A stretch of 64,000 nucleotides of DNA, taken from the NCBI GenBank assembly GCA_040768125.1, contig JAXGNG010000003.1, positions 434,001-498,000 on the forward strand, written 5' to 3'. Made by a program: the position numbers and the translations under genes. The DNA comes from RBG-16-49-21 sp040768125 (lineage in GTDB: Bacteria > Spirochaetota > UBA4802 > UBA5550). This document shows, piece by piece, positions 32,376 to 41,589 of this stretch. How positions within the stretch are numbered: the stretch's first letter is position 1; every line of letters begins with the position of its first letter. Under the pieces are notes generated by a model that made no database searches, had not been told where the DNA came from, and was given only the letters and a program-made list of their open reading frames with translations.

Positions 32376-33224
32376 CTACCCCACAATTCGACCAGTTTCA
32401 AGTTTAGTTTTCTCGATCACTAACATATCATTATATTGTTTTGGCGTCATCCCTTTTAATCTCTTTTGAGGTCTTTCCTCGTTATATTCTCTCCACCATT
32501 CATGAATAATCTCTCTGGCTGTACTCAGTTTTTTAAAATAATGAGCACTGAGACATTCATTCCGAAATGTTCCATTAAAACTTTCTATATGGCAATTATC
32601 TGATGGCTTGCCGGGCCTTGTAAAAATTATTTTAATCCCCTTTTCATAGCACCAACGGTCGAGTTCCTGGCTTCTAAATTCAGGCCCATTGTCACATTGT
32701 ATAAATTCTGGATACCCAAAGGATTCACACGCTCTTTCAAGTAGTTCAGAAACATCCTTCCCCGTTATTGAAAATCCAGTATGAATAAGTGGCGAATGAT
32801 TCGTTACAGGGTCAATGGCTGTCAGTATTTTGAGATTCTTTTTAAAGCCTACCGAGTCATGAATGAAATCCAAAGCCCATATGACGCCAGGTTCATTCGG
32901 CAATTCAACGGGTGATCGTTCTAATGAAGCTATCTTTTTCCGACGTTTCCGTGCTCGTAATTGCAGCCCATGCTCTTTATATATCCTTTCTGTACGCTTA
33001 TGATTAATCAGTATCCCTTTTTGCCTCAGCTTGAGCTGTATCATTCCGCAGCCATATTTTGAATTTTTTGAAAGGATCGAATCTATCTCTCCAATGATTC
33101 GTGCGTCATCATTTGGCTGCGGACTATATAAAAATGTAGAACGAGCCATGCAAGAAACCTTGCATGATCGTCGTATCGAAAACCCGAAGCTACTCATCAG
33201 ATAGCTTACTGCCTCTCTCTTCAC
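32376..33224 (-). CDS. IS3-family transposase OrfB (DDE integrase)
   Basis: A 282-aa transposase. An HTH_21 region (SKYGCGMIQLKLRQKGILIN) is followed by an rve integrase core with the DDE residues in WALDFIHD, FIQCDNGPEF and CHIESFNGTFRNE. The C-terminus YNEERPQKRLKGMTP is typical. It overlaps orfA by 4 bp in another frame, so an OrfAB fusion by -1 frameshifting is expected. Confidence 0.93.
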   Translation of the reverse strand: MKREAVSYLMSSFGFSIRRSCKVSCMARSTFLYSPQPNDDARIIGEIDSILSKNSKYGCGMIQLKLRQKGILINHKRTERIYKEHGLQLRARKRRKKIASLERSPVELPNEPGVIWALDFIHDSVGFKKNLKILTAIDPVTNHSPLIHTGFSITGKDVSELLERACESFGYPEFIQCDNGPEFRSQELDRWCYEKGIKIIFTRPGKPSDNCHIESFNGTFRNECLSAHYFKKLSTAREIIHEWWREYNEERPQKRLKGMTPKQYNDMLVIEKTKLETGRIVG

Positions 33225-33493
33225 TCCGGGTCGCAGAACTTTTTTATGATCTCCTTCTGTGCCATGTTATCCAGGGATAAATCGGCAACCAGTTTCTTTA
33301 ATCGTGTATTTTCATCTTCAAGTAGTCGCAATCGAACAATTTCCTGAGAGCTCATATCTCCATATTTGCGCTTCCAGATATAAAAGGAGTTCTCACTAAT
33401 GCCGTGTTCTCGGGCGATATCCTTTACCTTTTTTCCCGCCTTATGCTCACCAAGGATCCTGACAATCTGCTCTTCTGAGAATCGTTTTTTCAT
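33221..33493 (-). CDS. IS3-family transposase OrfA
   Basis: A 90-aa protein with the HTH_Tnp_1 fold: MKKRFSEEQIVRILGEHKAG, DIAREHGISENSFYIWKRKY, then a leucine-zipper helix (LRLLEDENTRLKKLVADLSL) that mediates OrfAB dimers. It binds the terminal inverted repeats. Confidence 0.92.
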   Translation of the reverse strand: MKKRFSEEQIVRILGEHKAGKKVKDIAREHGISENSFYIWKRKYGDMSSQEIVRLRLLEDENTRLKKLVADLSLDNMAQKEIIKKFCDPE

Positions 33494-33573
33494 TTTAACC
33501 TCATTAGTCTTGATTATTTATCGGTTAAAACTAAACTATCTCGTGGTACAAATTTAAGGGGTGGGATCAAAAC

Positions 33574-34007
33574 CTCTTCGGTTAAGAAGAAATGAATTTT
33601 AATTTATAAGTGCCATTAATTGATTATAGTATCGATCTAAGTCATTATTTTTGTTTTTTTTGAATGAAATAAGAATAGTATCTCGTAGTGCTTTGTCCAG
33701 AAAAAAATATCGGGTAATTGTGATAAATAAATATTACAGAAGTTGTATGTGAAATCTTCATAAAGATGTAATATCTTAACCGATAGTTGTAGCTTGAAAG
33801 ATAATTTAAATATTGTTTTTCATGAGAAAGAATTTTAAGGCTAATTATTAATCAAATATGTAATATTTTCTGCAGTATACATAATAATAATTATGTTATT
33901 GACGTTTTATGTTTATTGATTTAGAATATAGCAATGCTTATTTCTTAAATAATTGTGTTTGTAATGGCGTTTTATATTTATTAAATCAAATGAAAAGTGG
34001 GAATTGA
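33574..34007. other. AT-rich gap without visible genes
   Basis: About 430 bp of very AT-rich sequence between the IS element and the next gene. I find no reading frame with a ribosome binding site, no strong hairpin and no convincing promoter. It was probably the upstream region of the WYL gene, or of a lost neighbour, before the IS inserted. Confidence 0.5.
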
Positions 34008-34679
34008 ATGGGAAGATACAAACAAACTTCGGATTCAAAAGGCAGTTTAAAAGATATTCAGAATCTTATCAATAATAATAGTGATTTACTTAATGCTAAA
34101 ATTAAATCAATTTTAAATTTCACAGAAGATATTATCTGGAAATCACCACTTAAAGATGATGAATATGCAGAATATAGAGATCAAGACTTTATTGATAGAT
34201 TAGATATAAGTTTAAAAATTAGGAATCCTTTGGAAAAATTCTGGCCATCCATGGGGCCGCAATGGGATGCATTGGGAAAGACTCCTGATAAGGTTTTTTT
34301 AATTGAAGCAAAGGCGCATATTCCTGAAATAATTTCACCTCCATGCCAGGCTGGGGAAATTTCATTAAATAAAATACAATGCGCACTTTATGAAGTAAAA
34401 GATTACTTGGGAGTAAATAATAGCATAGACTGGAGTAGTACTTTTTACCAATATACAAATCGTATTGCGCACCTGTATTTTTTTAATGTGCTAAATGACA
34501 TTGATGCTTATCTGTTGAACATTTACTTTGTCAATGATCAATCGGTAAAAGGTCCGATAAATGAATCTGAATGGAAAGGTGCGTTGTGCTTGCTGAAACA
34601 ATATTTAGGAATCCCTAATAACAAACTGACCAATAAAATCATAGATATATTTATTGATATTAATGACATGAGGATGTAG
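34008..34679 (+). CDS. PD-(D/E)xK-like nuclease-fold protein
   Basis: A 223-aa protein. The central motif WPSMGPQWDALG, 8 residues, then FLIEAKAHIPE (near residues 80-107) fits a PD-(D/E)xK active site with Asp and ExK-like residues. Helical segments surround it. Such proteins often act as defence or repair nucleases. Start ATG is at 34008 after GGGAATTG; AT-rich. The GIY-YIG-like gene follows 28 bp downstream, so the two may form one unit. Confidence 0.6.
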   Translation: MGRYKQTSDSKGSLKDIQNLINNNSDLLNAKIKSILNFTEDIIWKSPLKDDEYAEYRDQDFIDRLDISLKIRNPLEKFWPSMGPQWDALGKTPDKVFLIEAKAHIPEIISPPCQAGEISLNKIQCALYEVKDYLGVNNSIDWSSTFYQYTNRIAHLYFFNVLNDIDAYLLNIYFVNDQSVKGPINESEWKGALCLLKQYLGIPNNKLTNKIIDIFIDINDMRM

Positions 34680-34707
34680 TCTCAAATTTTATAATAAAAA
34701 ATATTAA

Positions 34708-35184
34708 ATGGAAAGATATATGGATTATTTAAAATTAAAGACATTCCTGAATGATTTCAGCAAACATTTAAAAATAATTAATTCTGACATCCAAATGATA
34801 TATAGTGAACCATATCATATAAAAACACAATGGAACGAATCTATTCCATTTTGTGACAATAATGGGATATATTTATATGTTACAAAAGATAATGAGATAT
34901 TATATATTGGTAAAGGTGAACAAAAGAATGGCGGTGGCATTGGGAATCGTTCTTGGAGCCATCTTGGAAGGCATATAAAAGATGTAAAGATGTTCCCCTA
35001 TCACCAATGGATAAATGACAACAACATCGAAGCAAGTATTAGAAATATTATTACTGAAGGCGACTTTTTCTTGTATACAGTAAAAATAAATCCTGAATAT
35101 TTTTCGTCATTAGTTGAAAAATATGCATTAACATTGGTTAAAGACAATTTAAGACACTTACCGCCATTAAATACGGATTTGTGA
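34708..35184 (+). CDS. GIY-YIG-like nuclease
   Basis: A 158-aa protein with GIYLYVTKDNEILYIGKGE near residues 51-69, which matches the GIY-YIG strand pair, and GGIGNRSWSHLGRH after it with the expected Arg region. A Glu in VEKYALTLV near residue 142 is a candidate metal ligand. GIY-YIG domains cut DNA with one metal ion. An ATG at 34720 preceded by GGAAAG is an alternative start. Confidence 0.65.
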   Translation: MERYMDYLKLKTFLNDFSKHLKIINSDIQMIYSEPYHIKTQWNESIPFCDNNGIYLYVTKDNEILYIGKGEQKNGGGIGNRSWSHLGRHIKDVKMFPYHQWINDNNIEASIRNIITEGDFFLYTVKINPEYFSSLVEKYALTLVKDNLRHLPPLNTDL

Positions 35185-35289
35185 AGTCTGAATTAAATTC
35201 TCATAACCTCAACCCTCAAGCCCTACCTTTTCCGGAATAATCCACTCATATTAGAATTGAGCAGTTGAAAATAACCCGCTCAATTTTAT

Positions 35290-36222
35290 ATGAGGATTAA
35301 TATTTTGCATAATAACAACACCATCTGCATCGACTTCGACGGCGTCCTTGCCGGAATGACCAGCAATATCGAAGATCTTGGAATTCCCATCGATGGGGGA
35401 GCGGAAGCGACAAGAAAACTAAGGGACCTGGGCTACCGGATTATCATACACACCGCGCGGCCCAATTCAGAGGACCATATTGGTCGGCTGAGGGGTTATC
35501 TCGAAGATAATGATGTTGTTTTCGATGATGTCAACACCGACTCGCAGTCTCCCTGGGTATGCAACAAGCCGGTAGCCGATTTCTATATCGATGACCGCGC
35601 CGTACAGTTTAAAGGAGACTGGGATGATGTTCTCTGGCAGGTTATGAGCCGGAATCGACATTCGGCCATGGATGAGTACCGTCTACTTCTTGGTTTTATT
35701 CGTGAGCGTGCAGATCAGGTCCAGATGTTTGACCGGTTTCTATCATCAGAAACGAACTGGCTCACTGCGCCTGCCTCAACCCGCTTCCACCTGGCGGAGG
35801 AGGGCGGACTGCTCAAACATTCAGTAAATGTCGCAAAAACCATTATCAGGCTGCGGCGCGAGCTCATGCCGAAGCTTTCCCTGGAAAGCTGCATCATCGT
35901 ATCGCTGTTTCATGATGCTGGCAAAGTTGGATATGCCGGAGTCCCATTCTATATTAAGAACCAGGACGAGTGGCAGGTAAAAAAGCGAGGTATCAAATAT
36001 GTCGTAAATGACGACTGTGTGCACATGGATATCGCCACACGGAGCCTTTTCCTGGTTTCAAAGCATGTAGATCTTATGCCTGAAGAGGCTCAGGCGATCC
36101 GGTTTCATGACGGTCAGTACATAGAAGAGAACAGGTCGGTATCGCACCGTGAAAGGCCGCTTACACTTCTATTGCAGTATGCGGACAACTGGAGCGCGGC
36201 TGTTATTGAAGGCGAAAATTGA
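35290..36222 (+). CDS. HAD-like domain fused to an HD phosphohydrolase domain
   Basis: A 310-aa two-domain protein. Residues 1-120 form a HAD-like phosphatase core: CIDFDGVLAG (nucleophile DxD-like), then IIIHTARP and FYIDDRAV. Residues ~150-310 are an HD domain: LLKHSVNVAKTI, SLFHDAGKVGY (near 205), then AIRFHDGQY and LLLQYADNWSA, giving H...HD...H...D metal ligands. It could dephosphorylate a nucleotide or nucleic-acid end and hydrolyse a phosphoester. It is the first gene of a three-gene run with the protease 22 bp downstream. Confidence 0.8.
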   Translation: MRINILHNNNTICIDFDGVLAGMTSNIEDLGIPIDGGAEATRKLRDLGYRIIIHTARPNSEDHIGRLRGYLEDNDVVFDDVNTDSQSPWVCNKPVADFYIDDRAVQFKGDWDDVLWQVMSRNRHSAMDEYRLLLGFIRERADQVQMFDRFLSSETNWLTAPASTRFHLAEEGGLLKHSVNVAKTIIRLRRELMPKLSLESCIIVSLFHDAGKVGYAGVPFYIKNQDEWQVKKRGIKYVVNDDCVHMDIATRSLFLVSKHVDLMPEEAQAIRFHDGQYIEENRSVSHRERPLTLLLQYADNWSAAVIEGEN

Positions 36223-36243
36223 TTTTAAAAATAGAAGGGAAAT

Positions 36244-38184
36244 ATGAAGAACGCTGAATTTACCAAGCACATGGATTCGAAAAAAAGAATCCTTGATGAG
36301 GCCGGGGAGAGGCTTAAAGAGCATTTCGTCGGCCTAGACGAGATAATCGACAAGATACTCCAGTATATCGAAGTCTGGTACGTGATGCCGGAGCTTATCA
36401 ACAGGCCCGTAATCATCAACCTCTGGGGAATGACCGGCGTGGGCAAGACAGACCTGGTCAGGAGGCTCGTGGACCTCATAGGGTTCACTGACCGGTATTG
36501 CGATGTTGAGCTTTCCGATAACGGATCGTCGTTTTTTTATTCCAGGATAGCGAGCCTTATCAGGGACTATCCGAGCATCAAGCCCGGGAACCCGGCAGTC
36601 CTGCTGCTTGATGAAATTCAGTATTTTCGGACTATCAGCAACGCGGGAGAGGAGATTAAGAATCCGAAGTACAATGATATCTGGCCCCTGTTGAGCGATG
36701 GGAGGCTTCAGCATTCACCCGACATAGATTTTCTGATGGAATATATATATGATAATAAACCCGAAGAAAAAGAGGGGAAGTGGTTTGGGAAAGAGAAACG
36801 GGATGAAGAGACCGTTACATATTATGAGCTCAGGAAATATAAGGAAGCGCTGCGTCTCGATGACAGCATCGAGGAGATAGCAACATGGGACCAGAGGAAA
36901 AAAAGGAATGTAGCGATCGCACGTCTGAACAACAAGCAATTGTACCGGATGGATGACTATTCCAAGTTCCTTATCTTCATATCCGGTAACATCGATGAAG
37001 CCTTCGATATCGCGAGCCTTACATCGGATACCGATGTTGATGCGGACGTTTATCACGACATGACAAGGAACATCACCATCATAGATGTAAAGGAATCCCT
37101 TAAAAATCGATTCAGGCCCGAGCAGATTGCCCGGTTCGGCAACACGCATATCATATATCCCAGTTTGAATAGAAAAAGCTATCAGGATATCATTCGGAAA
37201 AGATTACATGTGATAGAAACATCGATCAGGGATAAATTCGGCATCTCAATCGAATTTGACAGAACTGTCAATGACCTCGTCTATCGTAACGGCGTCTTCC
37301 CGACCCAGGGGGTCAGGCCGCTTCTTTCATCAATATCGCAGATCATAGAGAATAATATTCCTAAACTCGTCTACAATGCGATAATTGAGGAGGCCCCGGC
37401 AATTCATATTTCCTACGCGGAAGGCGCTATTCGCGGCTTAATGGGAGGGCGGACATATGCCATACAATTTCAGGGCGAGATTGACATGATAAAAGAAAGG
37501 AAGCAGGGCAATATCAACCGCAAAGCCCTTCTCTCGGTACATGAGGCCGGCCATGCGGTCACGTATGCGGCACTGTTCGGCCTTGCTCCTATACAGGTTT
37601 CAATAAACACAGCATCATCGGATGACAGCGGTTTTATCGGAACCCACGACATGTGCTACTCGAAAAGGATGACGGTAAATCGGGTTGCAGTCTTACTTGC
37701 CGGAAAAGAAGCGGAACGAATTGTGTTTGGCGATGACCTCGTGACTTCCGGGTCAAGCAGCGACATCAGAAAGGCCACATATTTTACATCCAGCATGATA
37801 CGGCAATGGGGCATGGGGGACCATGTGGCTTCTTTCACGAACAGGCATGATTTAAAAGAAAGCTGCCTCGATGCATATAAGCTTGATGACCTGGAAGTGG
37901 AACATGTCATGCGGGAGATATGCGATAATGCAAGAAAAATCATCATCGAGAATAAAGAATTATTTGATGAAATTGTCGGATACTTGATTAAGTGTGGAGA
38001 AATTTCACCTGAAATATTCAGTGATATCTGTAGTGGCCATGGGCTTGATGTCAAGATCAGAGATTACAAGCATATATTGTATGATGAATTTTCCTATCAT
38101 TTGAAAACCATTCCTGGTCAGGGTCCGATTGAGTCGTCCAGGGAATATGAATTAAATAAAATTAATTCGAAAATTAATGAATAA
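36244..38184 (+). CDS. Soluble AAA+ protease: ClpA-like ATPase fused to an M41 (FtsH-type) peptidase
   Basis: A 646-aa protein. The N-terminal AAA+ module has Walker A GMTGVGKT near 62, Walker B VLLLDEIQ near 119, and a ClpA/ClpB D2-type end (LKNRFRPEQIARFG; GVFPTQGVRPLLSSISQIIE). Residues ~420-600 are an M41 zinc peptidase with HEAGHAVTYAA (H433, E434, H437) and the third ligand in GSSSDIRKAT near 506. Unlike FtsH it has no membrane segments, and its ATPase belongs to another AAA clade. It should be a cytosolic ATP-dependent protease. The next gene overlaps by 8 bp. Confidence 0.85.
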   Translation: MKNAEFTKHMDSKKRILDEAGERLKEHFVGLDEIIDKILQYIEVWYVMPELINRPVIINLWGMTGVGKTDLVRRLVDLIGFTDRYCDVELSDNGSSFFYSRIASLIRDYPSIKPGNPAVLLLDEIQYFRTISNAGEEIKNPKYNDIWPLLSDGRLQHSPDIDFLMEYIYDNKPEEKEGKWFGKEKRDEETVTYYELRKYKEALRLDDSIEEIATWDQRKKRNVAIARLNNKQLYRMDDYSKFLIFISGNIDEAFDIASLTSDTDVDADVYHDMTRNITIIDVKESLKNRFRPEQIARFGNTHIIYPSLNRKSYQDIIRKRLHVIETSIRDKFGISIEFDRTVNDLVYRNGVFPTQGVRPLLSSISQIIENNIPKLVYNAIIEEAPAIHISYAEGAIRGLMGGRTYAIQFQGEIDMIKERKQGNINRKALLSVHEAGHAVTYAALFGLAPIQVSINTASSDDSGFIGTHDMCYSKRMTVNRVAVLLAGKEAERIVFGDDLVTSGSSSDIRKATYFTSSMIRQWGMGDHVASFTNRHDLKESCLDAYKLDDLEVEHVMREICDNARKIIIENKELFDEIVGYLIKCGEISPEIFSDICSGHGLDVKIRDYKHILYDEFSYHLKTIPGQGPIESSREYELNKINSKINE

Positions 38185-39844
38185 TATAAGCAATGAAGTA
38201 GTATCCGATACTATCCAATCCTTGTTGTCCAACTACGGATTGGATTACCCGGACATTGAAGATTATTATGTGTATCGTGATAAGCTCCAATGCTTGCAAA
38301 ATATAAAAATACCTCCGATGCCAGTAAAACTGGAGCCATTCAGTATCATACTTGAAGCTGATAATACACCATTGGATTCCATTGGCAATACTGAAAATTT
38401 AAGGACTCTTATACTGCAAATGATGGAGATGGAGATCGATGTGGTGCACAGCATGATAAATGATACGACCCAGATCAAGAAAGCAGCCAGAGATAAAATA
38501 ATCGAACGATATGACGCTTCAATGAAAAATCTAGAGGATTTAATCGTTAATCTGACGCGTCGACTTCTTGTCAATTTCCAGCCAGAAATAAAACGGATCG
38601 TTGAATACTTCTTGATTATGTATATTTTGAAAACTGAGCCGTCGCTAATGGCCGACCTTGCCGAAGAAAGTGAGAGATCTTTGATCGCACTGCTGGATGT
38701 CATCGGCCCTAAAACTGATTCTGCCTTTCAGATTATTTTTGTTCGTCATTTACTCCCTGATTTGGCACAAAAGATTGAAAATGACCTGGGCATCATGATA
38801 GATTTGGCAAACTTTAAAAACATAGGCCCTTTCAATGTGATTTGCATGATACAAGATGAATTATCGTTTGCGAATGAATTATTAGTAGTAAAAGGTTTTC
38901 TTCATGAACTGGTAACATCTCAATGCCAATTCGATGAAGGAGATGAAATAGTGATCCAGGTATCTCCTGCAAAAGGCGAACAGGCATTGGCTTGTTTTCC
39001 AGGTTTGTACAGGGGGTATAGTGTCTTATTGAAGAGTACCGGATTGGTAGATGTATTTTATGCCAGTATTATCAGAAATGGATCGGATGATGTTACACTG
39101 CAGACAGTGGTGATAAAAGATGGGCTGTTTCATGACGGGGAACACATGGGCCATCAGTCAGAATCCGCTGTTGTGTCGATTCTCAATAATATATTGCACC
39201 TTGATGATATGGCTATAAAGTGTATGAGGAAAACTGTAAAATATCTTGCGTACCTTTATGATGATTTGTTCACCCCATCCAGCTCCAGAAAAGAAGTTGT
39301 TAAAATGCTAAAATCAATCACAAGCATTGAAGGAAAATTAACTCTTGAATTTATCCCGGCAAAAGATGAGTCCCTGTACTTTAGAGCCTGTGCGGGTAAG
39401 GACTGCAGCATCAACCTGGACTGTCATGTAACGCACCCGCGATCCTGTTTTTATAAGATTATAATGCTTGGCAAATGGATCGGGTATGTGACATTGCTTG
39501 ATGTTCGCGATCGATATAACAGGAAGGCAATTTTGATGGATGTATTCAATATGCGGCGAGATCCTCATGTTGATTTTAGTGCAATTTATGAGAAGTTTAT
39601 TGATGAGCTTGTATCGCAGATTAAGCCGCAAGGTTATGAATATATCCTCATTCCTTTAAAAAATGAGCTTCTTTCTAATCATGAATTTATAAGAGAGCCA
39701 ATATTTTGGCGATATGCAAATAGTGAAAATATTGATGGATTTAGTCTGGAACCTGTTGAGAAGACATTTCAAGCAACTGATGAAGGTGCGTGTACTGTGG
39801 TAAGGGATCTGTCTGACTATCAACAATTAAGGATGTTTAAATAA
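38177..39844 (+). CDS. 555-aa partner of the AAA+/M41 protease, function unknown
   Basis: Translationally coupled to the protease gene. Residues 1-200 are helical. The middle is alpha/beta with no recognised motif. The last ~170 residues (IIMLGKWIGYVTLLDVRDRY, IYEKFIDELVSQIKPQGYEY) somewhat resemble a GNAT acetyltransferase, followed by ILIPLKNELLSNHEFIREP, but I am not certain. It may be the substrate, adaptor or effector of the protease. No membrane or signal segment is present. Confidence 0.6.
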   Translation: MNNISNEVVSDTIQSLLSNYGLDYPDIEDYYVYRDKLQCLQNIKIPPMPVKLEPFSIILEADNTPLDSIGNTENLRTLILQMMEMEIDVVHSMINDTTQIKKAARDKIIERYDASMKNLEDLIVNLTRRLLVNFQPEIKRIVEYFLIMYILKTEPSLMADLAEESERSLIALLDVIGPKTDSAFQIIFVRHLLPDLAQKIENDLGIMIDLANFKNIGPFNVICMIQDELSFANELLVVKGFLHELVTSQCQFDEGDEIVIQVSPAKGEQALACFPGLYRGYSVLLKSTGLVDVFYASIIRNGSDDVTLQTVVIKDGLFHDGEHMGHQSESAVVSILNNILHLDDMAIKCMRKTVKYLAYLYDDLFTPSSSRKEVVKMLKSITSIEGKLTLEFIPAKDESLYFRACAGKDCSINLDCHVTHPRSCFYKIIMLGKWIGYVTLLDVRDRYNRKAILMDVFNMRRDPHVDFSAIYEKFIDELVSQIKPQGYEYILIPLKNELLSNHEFIREPIFWRYANSENIDGFSLEPVEKTFQATDEGACTVVRDLSDYQQLRMFK

Positions 39845-39943
39845 CTGATCTTGTTTAGAATAAATATTGCTTGCTATTTAATTTTTGTTTATTAAAAAAC
39901 TCATTTCGGGTTTAAATTTATAATCATTTCAGGGTGGTTTTTT

Positions 39944-40642
39944 ATGGATTTCATATGTCCTTCAAAACTAAAAGATTTTCTTAAAGATGGAAAAATATGC
40001 AATAAGGATCGTCGTGAGGAGTATCAAGAATCATTATCATATGCAGAGCAGTTGACAAAACATATGCTGGGTTGCACGTTTATAGTTAGAGGAAATGGTT
40101 TTATAATATCAATGGTCGAGCTGTATTATGGGAGTGCTGGCGATACGGGGCATGATTGGTATAGAAATCATTATATATATAAAAATTCAAAATATAAAAT
40201 AAGATCAGATATGCAGTTAGAAGAGGGTATACTGGGTTACCTCTCATTGGATGACATAAACGATACGTACAATAGAATGGATTTTGTAATTGGGCCTAAA
40301 AATGTGGCAATCAGCTTGTTGATTAGAAATGTAATAGATTCAAGTGGAAAGATTGTAGGAAAACCACAAGGGAGTCCTAATCTTGTTTTAAAAAAAATGT
40401 TAATTAGAATAGAAGACCACGGAGAGAAGATAGAAATTATTAATGATCTAAGTGATATCAATCCTTCAAAACTATATCTTTATGATACTCGTGATAAATT
40501 TATACGCCTGAACAATATTGATGAAAACAAAGATATTAAAAGCAAATATAGAAGAAACCTTTCTTCTACTTTTGAAAAAGAGAATAATTGTATGTGGAAT
40601 TTTAGTTTCCAAGGAAATAAATTTAATTGTCCACAAAAATAA
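39944..40642 (+). CDS. Possible methyladenine-DNA-glycosylase-like protein
   Basis: A 232-aa protein. YAEQLTKHMLGCTFIVRGNG, then ISMVELYYGSAGDTGHDWYR resembles the AAG/MPG fold, in which a Glu in 'VE.Y.G..D.A.H' is catalytic (here E near 61). NVAISLLIRNVI may match the later barrel. The C-terminal ~70 residues are lysine-rich and unrelated. If the assignment is right it would remove damaged or modified bases. The similarity is only local. Confidence 0.4.
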   Translation: MDFICPSKLKDFLKDGKICNKDRREEYQESLSYAEQLTKHMLGCTFIVRGNGFIISMVELYYGSAGDTGHDWYRNHYIYKNSKYKIRSDMQLEEGILGYLSLDDINDTYNRMDFVIGPKNVAISLLIRNVIDSSGKIVGKPQGSPNLVLKKMLIRIEDHGEKIEIINDLSDINPSKLYLYDTRDKFIRLNNIDENKDIKSKYRRNLSSTFEKENNCMWNFSFQGNKFNCPQK

Positions 40643-40719
40643 TACCAGTTTATAATAGTCGCATAGTACAGTAATTAATTATATCGAATAGCTAGTAATA
40701 TAAGAATTTGTTCATAATC

Positions 40720-41589
40720 ATGATTTCTGATAGAGATACAAATACTATCTATTTCTCTGAATTATTAAAAACAGATTCCCGGTTTTCAGAGACTTCAAAT
40801 CAAATAGTTTCGATACTTGAGACTTATGGAGCAAAGTTTAATTTCCTGCCTGATACAAAAGATATCTGGGCGAGAGATTACATGCCAATTCAAATCAATA
40901 ACACTACATTTATAGAATATCGCTTTGACCCTGATTATTTACAAGGTTCCACGAAGGGCAGACGTGATTTAAAAACATATCCTGATATTGTTTGTGATAC
41001 GATACAACTTCAAACCAAGAAATCAGATTTAATAATGGATGGCGGTAATTTTGTAAAATCAAATGATTGCATAATACTAGCCGACAAGATTCTTAAAGAA
41101 AACCGACTTTCATATTCGAAAAATGAGTTGATTAAGAAACTTCAGGAAACGTTTGAAGTGGAAAAGATTGTCCTGATTCCCTGGGATGAATCGGAAGAAT
41201 ATGGACATTCAGACGGCATGGTTCGTTTTATTGACGATGAAACTGTTGTAATCCAATATTACTTTAAAGGTTATACGGCAATGCTAAAACCTTTAAAGCA
41301 GGCTGGATTAAAAATAGAATATATTGATTACACCATAAAAAAGAAAGATAAACGAAATTGGGCTTATCTGAATTTCCTTCAAACACAAGACTTGATACTT
41401 CTTCCTAAATTTGGAATTGATGAGGACAACCAAGCACTCGAACAGATTGAAAGCTTCTACCCTGATTATAAAAGTAAAATTGCTCAAATTGACATGAATG
41501 AAACTGTCAAATTAGGAGGTACATTAAATTGTATATCATGGACAACAAAGGAATGTGATCCCACCCCCAAACATTGTCCCATGAGATAG
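40720..41589 (+). CDS. Agmatine-deiminase-like protein (PAD_porph family)
   Basis: A 289-aa guanidino-group-modifying enzyme of the agmatine deiminase/peptidylarginine deiminase family. Catalytic features are complete: DIWARDYMPI near 47, IMDGGNFV near 105, EYGHSDGMVRF near 160 with the His and Asp, and the nucleophile Cys in GGTLNCISW near 271. It would hydrolyse agmatine or a related guanidine to an ureido product and ammonia. The last 11 residues and the stop codon lie in the IS-derived element at 41556, so the native C-terminus was shortened or replaced. Confidence 0.82.
   Translation: MISDRDTNTIYFSELLKTDSRFSETSNQIVSILETYGAKFNFLPDTKDIWARDYMPIQINNTTFIEYRFDPDYLQGSTKGRRDLKTYPDIVCDTIQLQTKKSDLIMDGGNFVKSNDCIILADKILKENRLSYSKNELIKKLQETFEVEKIVLIPWDESEEYGHSDGMVRFIDDETVVIQYYFKGYTAMLKPLKQAGLKIEYIDYTIKKKDKRNWAYLNFLQTQDLILLPKFGIDEDNQALEQIESFYPDYKSKIAQIDMNETVKLGGTLNCISWTTKECDPTPKHCPMR

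Larger units (their letters stand above)
32371..33569. mobile_element. IS3-family insertion sequence, complete
   Basis: 1199 bp, bounded by terminal inverted repeats TGATCCTACCCC (left) and GGGGTGGGATCA (right). The 4 bp AAAC occurs directly outside both ends (32367-32370 and 33570-33573), a clean target duplication. It carries orfA and orfB on the minus strand. The intact ends and perfect duplication suggest a recent insertion. Confidence 0.92.
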
